Of a stretch of 64,000 nt of DNA, positions 58,444 to 64,000 are shown piece by piece. Source of the DNA: Phycicoccus duodecadis. GTDB taxonomy: Bacteria; Actinomycetota; Actinomycetes; Actinomycetales; Dermatophilaceae. The notes beneath the pieces are model-generated. The model was not told the DNA's origin. It worked only from the letters and a program-made list of their open reading frames with translations, and did no database searches. The stretch's first letter is position 1. Every line of letters starts with the position of its first letter. The position numbers and the translations under genes were made by a program. The stretch spans positions 2,976,001 through 3,040,000 of the forward strand of contig NZ_PJNE01000001.1 of assembly GCF_002846495.1 (NCBI RefSeq). The letters run 5' to 3'.

Positions 58444-59733
58444 CTAAAGGCTCAACTGATCAGCCAGCTCGGGGTGCCGCGCTCGGAGCAGATGCAGAAC
58501 AGAGCTGTAGTCGCCTAGTTCTCGGTCATCGATCAGCGCCGCCTTCAAAGCAACTCCTATGTCGCGGAGCGCCATATCCGAGGCTCTGGACCCCTTGGGC
58601 GTGGCTTCTGCCCTCGCCGTCGTGTTGGCTGACCGTCGGTAGGCATCGTCCGCAAGAACGCACAACTCATGTATCGGGCGTTCCAACATCTGCCGAACCA
58701 TAGGGGGGAGGGCTACGTGCATCTTGGCCACGTTTATCTGGAAGTCCTCGTCCAGGTCCGTTCCAAAATCCAAACTCGCACGTGCAAGTTTCGTGTGTTC
58801 GTCGATCCCTCTCAGGCCTGACCAGCCACCGTGCTGCACCAAGCGATCCGCCCGGTAGATGTACAACCCCTGCTGTCGGTTCCACTTCTGCGGCCCGGAG
58901 AGCCGTTCGAACTGCTCGAGCGAGGAGAACCGATCCCGGGCCGGAAGGACGACGCCTTGGAAGCGCACCTCCGAGCTGCCGGAGCCGTTCTCCACCTCGA
59001 AGATCTGTTCCGGGAGGACCGTCCGCTCCCGCTCGTGCGGGGCGAAGGGGTCCCACGCTTCCAACTTCGCGTCATCGACGCAGATCACGACCGGGTCGCC
59101 GCGGCCGACCTCGCCGGCGATGAACCTGTGGAACACCATGGCCAGATGGTCGGCGGTACGGGACGCGAGCGAACTGAGGCGGCGCCGCCCCCACCCCGTC
59201 TCGGCATAGCGCTCCGGAAGGACGCGATCTAGGTCCTCCCACACGACGACCGTGCCCGGGGACTCGCGCAGCAGGTCCTTTGCCCGCTCGATCGCTGGAG
59301 AGGTCTCGTCAACCGTGATGTCCCAACTGTCGGTCGTCGCGATCCGGTTGAGGTCCAACGTCATCACTTGGAAACGGGCAAGCGTCGGAGCGGTGCGACT
59401 CACAACCGTCAAGCGACGGCACTGCGAGAACGAGCCGGTCTTGAGGCCGAGTCCGAACCTACCCAGCTCATTCTTCTTGTAGTCGCGTCGCGTGCCGAAC
59501 CGAAGCGCCTCCACCAACTCGCCCTGCGACATGCCGCGACCGTCGTCGCTGATGAGTACATAGGAGTCATGAGGTACGAACTGGGTGAAGACATTGATTC
59601 GCGACGCCCCGGCGGCAATCGAGTTGTCCACGAGATCGGCGATCGCAGTGGTGAAGTCGTACCCGATGTCACGCAGTGATCCGGTCAGCCGTGCGGCAGA
59701 GGGTGCAACCTGCAATGCTCTGAGTCCTGCCAT
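58444..59733 (-). CDS. Second GHKL (MORC/MutL-like) ATPase
   Basis: 429 aa from ATG 59733 (AGGAGG nine bases upstream; TTG 59742 abuts that site and is less likely). ATP-site motifs: FTTAIADLVDNSIAAGAS, ISDDGRGM, GRFGLGLKTGSFSQC. It is a clear paralogue of the protein at 49040-50500: shared blocks include ADLVDNSI/TAGASRI, FHRFI and LYIYRADRLV. Its gene converges on the methyltransferase with 9 bases between stops and is divergent from vsr. It may form the methyltransferase/Vsr half of the system, while the other ATPase serves the Z1 operon (inference). Confidence 0.88.
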   Translation of the reverse strand: MAGLRALQVAPSAARLTGSLRDIGYDFTTAIADLVDNSIAAGASRINVFTQFVPHDSYVLISDDGRGMSQGELVEALRFGTRRDYKKNELGRFGLGLKTGSFSQCRRLTVVSRTAPTLARFQVMTLDLNRIATTDSWDITVDETSPAIERAKDLLRESPGTVVVWEDLDRVLPERYAETGWGRRRLSSLASRTADHLAMVFHRFIAGEVGRGDPVVICVDDAKLEAWDPFAPHERERTVLPEQIFEVENGSGSSEVRFQGVVLPARDRFSSLEQFERLSGPQKWNRQQGLYIYRADRLVQHGGWSGLRGIDEHTKLARASLDFGTDLDEDFQINVAKMHVALPPMVRQMLERPIHELCVLADDAYRRSANTTARAEATPKGSRASDMALRDIGVALKAALIDDRELGDYSSVLHLLRARHPELADQLSL

Positions 59734-59747
59734 CCCTGTCAACCTCC

Positions 59748-59753
59748 TAGAGT
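59748..59753 (+). promoter_or_regulatory. -10 box TAGAGT of leaderless vsr transcript
   Basis: TAGAGT, seven bases, ATG 59761. It lies in the 27-base gap to the divergent GHKL gene, so the two promoters must overlap the other gene's leader. Confidence 0.5.
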
Positions 59754-59760
59754 TGAAAGC

Positions 59761-60261
59761 ATGCCAGGCGAGAAGCGAGCAGTCCTGCGCGGCGGGGGCG
59801 TGTCGCGCCTAGGGTATTTGACGGCGCAGACGTTCGTGTCACCGCCGGTCAGCGCTGCGGCGCGGAGCACGATGCGCGCGAACCGGGGACGCGACACCGG
59901 GCCGGAGCTCGCCATCCGGTCGCGGCTACACCGAGCAGGCCTTCGTTACCGCGTCGACCTGCCACTTCCCTTCGACCGTCGAAGGCGAGCGGACCTTGGG
60001 TTCACGCGGGTGGGGCTGTATGTCTTCGTGGACGGCTGCTTCTGGCACGGTTGCCCGAAGCACTTCGTCATTCCGAAGACCCGCACAGACTTCTGGGTTG
60101 CCAAGATTGAGTCCAACCGACGGCGGGACCGAGACACAGATGACCGGCTCCGGGAGCTGGGCGCGACTCCCCTCCGGATCTGGGAGCACACCCCCGCTGC
60201 TGTGGCGTGTGACCTCATACGTGCCACCTACTTCGAACTCGCAGTCCCAGGGAGGCTTTAG
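59761..60261 (+). CDS. vsr: Vsr-type very-short-patch-repair endonuclease
   Basis: 166 aa. Family signatures: MRANRGRDTGPELAIRSRLH, GLRYRVDLPLPFDRRRRADL (Asp78), VFVDGCFWHGCPKH, DFWVAKIESNRRRD, PLRIWEHT. Vsr nicks 5' to the T of T:G mismatches made by deamination of 5-methylcytosine, and in this type of island it accompanies a C5-methyltransferase. Here it is 1.3 kb from that gene. Some Vsr-like proteins in such islands may serve as restriction nucleases instead. It is the last gene of the island. Confidence 0.94.
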   Translation: MPGEKRAVLRGGGVSRLGYLTAQTFVSPPVSAAARSTMRANRGRDTGPELAIRSRLHRAGLRYRVDLPLPFDRRRRADLGFTRVGLYVFVDGCFWHGCPKHFVIPKTRTDFWVAKIESNRRRDRDTDDRLRELGATPLRIWEHTPAAVACDLIRATYFELAVPGRL

Positions 60262-60318
60262 CCGCGCACCACGCTTGCTTCCACGACTTGGTCGGGTTGG
60301 TGAGCGGACTGCCGGTTC

Positions 60319-61377
60319 TCAGCGGAGGACCGGACCCCCATCGGGCGCCGGCTCGGTGCTGAGCTCGCACCCGTCCACCAGCGGGTGCACGCGCCACTGG
60401 TGCTCGGTCTTCCCCTGACGCTTGATGACGTCGTCGCGCTCGGCGGCGTCGAAGGCCGCATCAAGCCGGTCCTTGACGCCCACGGTGTCGGACGACCAGT
60501 CGCCATCCCAGCTCCCCACCACGGTGCAGGCCTTGATGGGGTGCAGCTCGTTCCAGCCAGTGTGCAGAGAGTCGAAGACCCAGCGCCCCCGCACGTAGAG
60601 CAGGTCGGAGCCGAGGCCCTTGTCGTCGGGCTGGTGGATCTCGGTCGGCGCGCCCTCGACGTCCGACGGTGACCCGGCGTCCCCCACCCCAATGGCCCCT
60701 CCGAGCAGCGCGGCCAGGAGCGCGAGCAGCGCGAGGATGCCCCCCACGATCCAGCCGAACGGTGGGGGGAGCGCCACGCACAGGGCCCAGGCCGCGAGCG
60801 CCAGCCCGTAGGCGACCAGCAGCCCCACCCGGAAGTCAGCGATGCCGGCCCCCTCGAACTCGGCGTGCAGGACGGCGGTCGAGGGCAGCACGCCCTTCTT
60901 GTCCCGGGCCTTCTCGCCGGTGAAGAAGCCCACGTGGTCGCGCACCCCGTCGGTCTCGGCCGCGAGGTACCCGTACGGGACGCTGGTCTCGAGGTGGGCC
61001 TGGTCGACGCCGGGCATCGTCGGGTAGACGAGCAGGTTGATGGAGTAGTCGGTGTCGAGGGCATTGGCGATGGTCTTCGGGTCACCGAGGTCCACGTTGC
61101 CGACCTTCTCCTGGGGGGTCTCGACGCTGATCACCGCACCGATGACGCTCTCGTCGCCGCCGAGGCAGACGAGCCGGATGTTCAGCCACCAGTCGCAGAA
61201 GGCGACCCCGCCGGCCGCCGCGAACGCCTCGATGAGGATCAGCCCGCACGGGAAGGTGCCGTAGCCGAGCAGGGCGAAGATGGCCGCGATCGCAGCGGTG
61301 GCGGTCGCGATGTAGGCGGCCGGCGACATCCACGACATCGGCTGGCTGCAGAGGGTGTACTGCTTGTATCCGGCCAT
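60319..61377 (-). CDS. Hypothetical membrane protein
   Basis: 352 aa from ATG 61377 (GAGGTG upstream). I do not recognise the family. Hydrophobic helices lie at about 20-55 (AAYIATATAAIAAIFALLGY, GLILIEAFAAAGGVAF) and 180-230 (GLLVAYGLALAAWALCVAL, GWIVGGILALLALLAALLGG). Soluble parts between and after contain paired His/Trp segments (LLYVRGRWVFDSLHTGWNEL, VGSWDGDWSS) that could bind a ligand. Very high GC, so it belongs to the core chromosome. Nine bases downstream of the CARDB-like gene and probably co-transcribed with it. Confidence 0.7.
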   Translation of the reverse strand: MAGYKQYTLCSQPMSWMSPAAYIATATAAIAAIFALLGYGTFPCGLILIEAFAAAGGVAFCDWWLNIRLVCLGGDESVIGAVISVETPQEKVGNVDLGDPKTIANALDTDYSINLLVYPTMPGVDQAHLETSVPYGYLAAETDGVRDHVGFFTGEKARDKKGVLPSTAVLHAEFEGAGIADFRVGLLVAYGLALAAWALCVALPPPFGWIVGGILALLALLAALLGGAIGVGDAGSPSDVEGAPTEIHQPDDKGLGSDLLYVRGRWVFDSLHTGWNELHPIKACTVVGSWDGDWSSDTVGVKDRLDAAFDAAERDDVIKRQGKTEHQWRVHPLVDGCELSTEPAPDGGPVLR

Positions 61378-61386
61378 CACGTCACC

Positions 61387-62349
61387 TCACGGCTGCTTGA
61401 CGACGTCGACGCTGACGCCCCCGGCCAGGACGTCCTGGTAGCCCTCGGTGTAGAGGGCGTGGATGTTGATGCGCTGGGTCCCGTCGAACCCGGCGGGCGG
61501 GGTGACGGTGGCCGTCACGGAGACGAGGCCGCCCGGCGCCAGGACCGGCTGGTCGGGGGCCAGCTCGACGGCCCAGCCGGCCGGGAGCGGGGTCGCCACG
61601 AGGTGGCGGGCCAGGTCCTTGCGGTACTCCTCGAGGTCCTCGCACCTCGGCGTCTGCAGCACGTAGGCGTCGGTCTCGAAGCGGTACCGGTGCTCGCGCT
61701 TGGTCTCGTTGCGCAGGGTGAAAGAGACGACCGCCGGCGAGTGGGCCTGCACGACGTCGGTGTTGTGCTGCCCGAGGTTGTTGTTCCGGTTCCGGTCGCT
61801 CGCCGGGTCGAGCAGCGCCTGGAGGCAGTAGTGCCCGGGGGCCGCCGGGGTGTGCCACGAGAACGCGACGTGCGACGGGTTGCCGGGGCCGCCCTGGACG
61901 CCCACGTCGACGAGCCGGGTCGCCACCGGCACGCTGACCGTCCCCATCCCGAAGTCGAGGTAGGACAGGTGGACCGGCATCGCCACGACCGGGCAGTCCG
62001 GCGCCGCGTTCGACACCCGGACGTCGACGGTGTAGATGTGGTCAGGCTGCAGGTCGTACGAGCCGACGGGCGTGCCGCCGTCGAGGATGGTGAAGTCCGG
62101 GTTCTGCCAGGTCACCGGCAGCCCGCGCGCCATCAGGTCCTGCTGCGAGTAGACGAGCGGGTCGGGCACCCGCATCGCGGGATCGTCGATGGGCACGCAC
62201 CGGCTCGCAGCCGCCTTGTCCTGCCGGTCGGGAGGGTGCGGCCGCGGCCGGAACAGGGCCAGGAGCAGACGCAGCAGCTGGCGGAGCAGCCGGGCGAAGG
62301 CACCGGGGATGGCGAGCAGCGCCCGCAGGAGGTCGGCGAGCGGTCGCAC
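61387..62349 (-). CDS. Hypothetical protein with CARDB/Ig-like modules
   Basis: 320 aa from GTG 62349, two bases after the preceding gene's stop; TTG 62355 is possible. The N-terminus is a Leu/Arg amphipathic stretch (LLRALLAIPGAFARLLRQLL). Two beta-sandwich modules follow: about 75-185 (NPDFTILDGGTPVGSYDLQP, YTVDVRVSNAAPDCPV, GHYCLQALLDP), like CARDB adhesion modules, and about 200-320 (LAPGGLVSVTATVTPPAGF). Function unknown; probably envelope-linked like its partner gene. Confidence 0.65.
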   Translation of the reverse strand: MRPLADLLRALLAIPGAFARLLRQLLRLLLALFRPRPHPPDRQDKAAASRCVPIDDPAMRVPDPLVYSQQDLMARGLPVTWQNPDFTILDGGTPVGSYDLQPDHIYTVDVRVSNAAPDCPVVAMPVHLSYLDFGMGTVSVPVATRLVDVGVQGGPGNPSHVAFSWHTPAAPGHYCLQALLDPASDRNRNNNLGQHNTDVVQAHSPAVVSFTLRNETKREHRYRFETDAYVLQTPRCEDLEEYRKDLARHLVATPLPAGWAVELAPDQPVLAPGGLVSVTATVTPPAGFDGTQRINIHALYTEGYQDVLAGGVSVDVVKQP

Positions 62350-62351
62350 GG

Positions 62352-62609
62352 TCAACCGCCCGTCGTGAGGACGCGACGCCAGGCGAGCCCGGCACCGACG
62401 GACGTCGCCAGGGCCGCCACACCGGCGACCAGGACGAGGGTGAGCTCGAGAGCCCCGCTCCCGCCGTCCGGCTCGGCGCCGGTGGCCCCCTCGAGCCACG
62501 TCGGCTCGACCAGGAAGGCGATGGTGAGGGCCGCGAACGCCGCGGCGGCGATGGTGCGGAGGATCGCTCGGACGACCTGTGGGCGATGCGGCGCGGAGGT
62601 GCTGGTCAT
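62352..62609 (-). CDS. Small two-helix membrane protein
   Basis: 85 aa, ATG 62609 with GGGAGAGG. Two hydrophobic helices (AILRTIAAAAFAALTIAFLV and LELTLVLVAGVAALATSVGA). Unknown family. First gene of the three-gene minus-strand operon with the two downstream hypothetical genes. Confidence 0.65.
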   Translation of the reverse strand: MTSTSAPHRPQVVRAILRTIAAAAFAALTIAFLVEPTWLEGATGAEPDGGSGALELTLVLVAGVAALATSVGAGLAWRRVLTTGG

Positions 62610-62822
62610 GACCTCTCCCTGGGTGCGGGTCGGCTCGCTGCTGTCGAGCATTGTCCGCTCGTCGCCGCGGCCTGTCGACCCCGAATCTTCTGCGCCCGGG
62701 CAGAGTCCGGGCCGGATGGGACCCGGGTATCCCCGTGCTGGCGCTGAGGTGCGCGCCGGCCCGGCTCCGTAGCGTCGCCGGAAGGCGGGAGAGCCCCGCC
62801 GGCACGACCCGAGGGAGGCGCC

Positions 62823-63518
62823 ATGTCCGCCGCCACCATCCGCCACGTCGGCCCGGCTCTCTGCCTGGCCGCCTTCCCGCTGCTCCTGCTCACGGCCGAG
62901 GCTCTCGCGCCGTGGCACGGTGCCGCCGACTCGGAGGCCCAGACCCTGGCCCGCGCGGCCTCCCAGGCGGGCGCCACGAACCTGGCCGACCTGCTGTCCT
63001 TCCTCGGGATCCTGCTCGCGGTGCCGGGTTTCCTGGTCGTGATGCGGCTGACCCGGGGGCGTGCCCCCGCGGCGTCCCTCGCCGGGGGTGCGCTCGCGAT
63101 TGCGGGGTACGTCGCCGGGATGCTCCAGGTCGTCTCCGACCAGTACGACGTCCTCCTGTCGCCGCTCGCAGGGTCCTCGAGCGTCTCGGACGCGTTGACC
63201 TCGTCGCGGGCGTGGGCGCTGCCGATCGTCCTCGTCGTCTTCCTCGCCGGGATGCTGCTCGGCCCGGTGGTCCTGGGGGTCGCGCTGTGGCGCAGCCACG
63301 CCGCGCCCGCGTGGACGGGCCCGGCGCTGGCCGCCTCCTCCGTCGCCGGCCTGCTCTCGCACGTCGTCGACCTCAAGGCGGTCGACCTCGCGGGGCTCGC
63401 CCTGCTCGCGCTCGCAGCCCTCGCCGTCGCCGGGCGAGCGCTCCGGGCGGGCGACGACAGCGGTGACCACGCCTCGGCGGCCACCACCCGGGATGCCAGC
63501 CCGCTCCCGGCGGCATGA
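62823..63518 (+). CDS. Multi-pass membrane protein, unknown
   Basis: 231 aa, ATG 62823 with GGGAGG four bases before it. Five to six hydrophobic helices (for example HVGPALCLAAFPLLLLTAEA, LLSFLGILLAVPGFLVVM, LPIVLVVFLAGMLLGPVVLG). The general pattern is that of small actinobacterial integral membrane proteins next to two-component genes, but I cannot assign a family. Divergent from the hypothetical operon. Confidence 0.7.
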   Translation: MSAATIRHVGPALCLAAFPLLLLTAEALAPWHGAADSEAQTLARAASQAGATNLADLLSFLGILLAVPGFLVVMRLTRGRAPAASLAGGALAIAGYVAGMLQVVSDQYDVLLSPLAGSSSVSDALTSSRAWALPIVLVVFLAGMLLGPVVLGVALWRSHAAPAWTGPALAASSVAGLLSHVVDLKAVDLAGLALLALAALAVAGRALRAGDDSGDHASAATTRDASPLPAA

Positions 63519-63570
63519 GCCGGCGCGGCAGTCGCCGCAGCGGACCCGTGACGCGGCTTCCCGCCGGCGC

Positions 63571-63576
63571 TACCGT
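63571..63576 (+). promoter_or_regulatory. -10 box TACCGT of leaderless transcript
   Basis: TACCGT, six bases, ATG 63583; no ribosome site. Confidence 0.5.
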
Positions 63577-63582
63577 TCCCTC

Positions 63583-64000
63583 ATGACGCGGCCCCTGGTG
63601 GTCGGCGCCGCTTCCACACTCGTGGCGGGTGCGTTGGCTGCGGCGACGCTCACCGCGGCCGGGGAGGGTATGGGTCCCTCGATGACGGCGTACGTGCTGG
63701 TCATCGTCGCCTTGGCCCTCGTCCCCCTCGCGGCGGGATGGTTCCTGCTCCGGCACGACCCGCACCACCTCGTCGGCGGCCTGCTGTGCTTCCTCGCCGT
63801 CTCGCCGCTCGTCGTCGCGGCTGGCGACGGCTGGGCGGCCGCCGTGGCCAGGCACCGCGAGGTGCCGGTGAACGACCTGCTCGTCGCGCTGTCCCAGGGT
63901 TCGTGGATGCTGCTCTACGTACCGGCGGCGCTGCTGGTGCTCCTCTTCCCCGACGGGCGGCTCGTCGGCCCCCGGTGGCGCTGCGTCCTCTACGGCCTCC
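63583..64000 (+). CDS. Membrane protein, possible sensor histidine kinase (5' part)
   Basis: 139 codons up to the right edge, open. Four hydrophobic helices (STLVAGALAAATLTAAG, TAYVLVIVALALVPLAAG, VGGLLCFLAVSPLVVAAG, WMLLYVPAALLVLLF) are followed by LFPDGRLVGPRWR. That last motif, F-P-D-G-x-L-x(3)-R-W, is frequent after the membrane region of actinobacterial sensor histidine kinases, so this is a likely kinase N-terminus. The catalytic part is outside the window. Confidence 0.5.
   Translation, partial: MTRPLVVGAASTLVAGALAAATLTAAGEGMGPSMTAYVLVIVALALVPLAAGWFLLRHDPHHLVGGLLCFLAVSPLVVAAGDGWAAAVARHREVPVNDLLVALSQGSWMLLYVPAALLVLLFPDGRLVGPRWRCVLYGL

Overview
The window looks like the replication-origin region of a high-GC actinobacterium, most likely Micrococcales and plausibly Intrasporangiaceae (a guess from gene order and protein style, not from a search). 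The core runs in the classical actinobacterial order: cca/pcnA, NUDIX, murJ, MurJ-associated pseudokinase, sigM-type sigma factor, anti-sigma factor, trxB, trxA, parB, parA, rsmG, jag, yidC, yidD, rnpA, rpmH, dnaA, oriC, dnaN, gnd, recF, DciA-like gene, gyrB, gyrA, DUF3566 gene, tRNA-Ile, tRNA-Ala. Translation is GC-rich, with many GTG starts, 4-base gene overlaps and several apparently leaderless transcripts (a TANNNT box 6-7 nt before the start codon).

Layout. 1-10.2 kb: a Ser/Thr phospho-signalling cluster on the minus strand (giant Ig-like surface protein, FHA-like protein, membrane Ser/Thr kinase, zinc-ribbon/FHA protein, PP2C phosphatase, small hypothetical protein) plus a degenerate 2H-phosphoesterase on the plus strand. 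10.4-26.5 kb: YceI, CCA-adding enzyme, cell-envelope genes, redox genes, and the parABS / membrane-insertase / RNase P block. 26.5-29.1 kb: dnaA and the DnaA-box-rich oriC. 29.1-41.6 kb: dnaN to DUF3566, interrupted by an enoyl-CoA hydratase-like gene and an M4 metallopeptidase that ends in an emfourin-like domain. 41.7-42.1 kb: tRNA-Ile, a tiny DLW-39-type gene and tRNA-Ala.

42.1-60.3 kb is an accessory island with visibly lower GC and different codon use, directly downstream of tRNA-Ala. It holds a DUF3800-like gene with a winged-helix partner, a tyrosine integrase with a decayed excisionase, a stand-alone Mrr-N-like domain, two unrelated IS256-family insertion sequences, and a seven-gene defence or modification locus. 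That locus is a four-gene overlapping operon (MORC/MutL-like GHKL ATPase, Z1 helicase-like ATPase, PD-(D/E)XK protein, AIPR protein), followed by a C5-cytosine methyltransferase fused to a MutY/Nth-like HhH-GPD domain with an Fe-S loop, a second GHKL ATPase on the opposite strand, and a Vsr-type endonuclease. The combination of GHKL ATPase, Z1, methylase and Vsr belongs to the predicted restriction-modification-like systems linked to MORC ATPases by comparative genomics. The methylase-glycosylase fusion and the paired GHKL ATPases are the most interesting parts.

60.3-64 kb returns to very high GC: envelope-type hypothetical proteins, a multi-pass membrane protein, and the start of what may be a sensor kinase that runs off the window. 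The core functions link together. ParB sites (five perfect parS) lie around parA-rsmG, DnaA boxes lie at oriC, before dnaA and before parA, and a SigR/SigH-like promoter precedes the thioredoxin genes next to the sigma factor.
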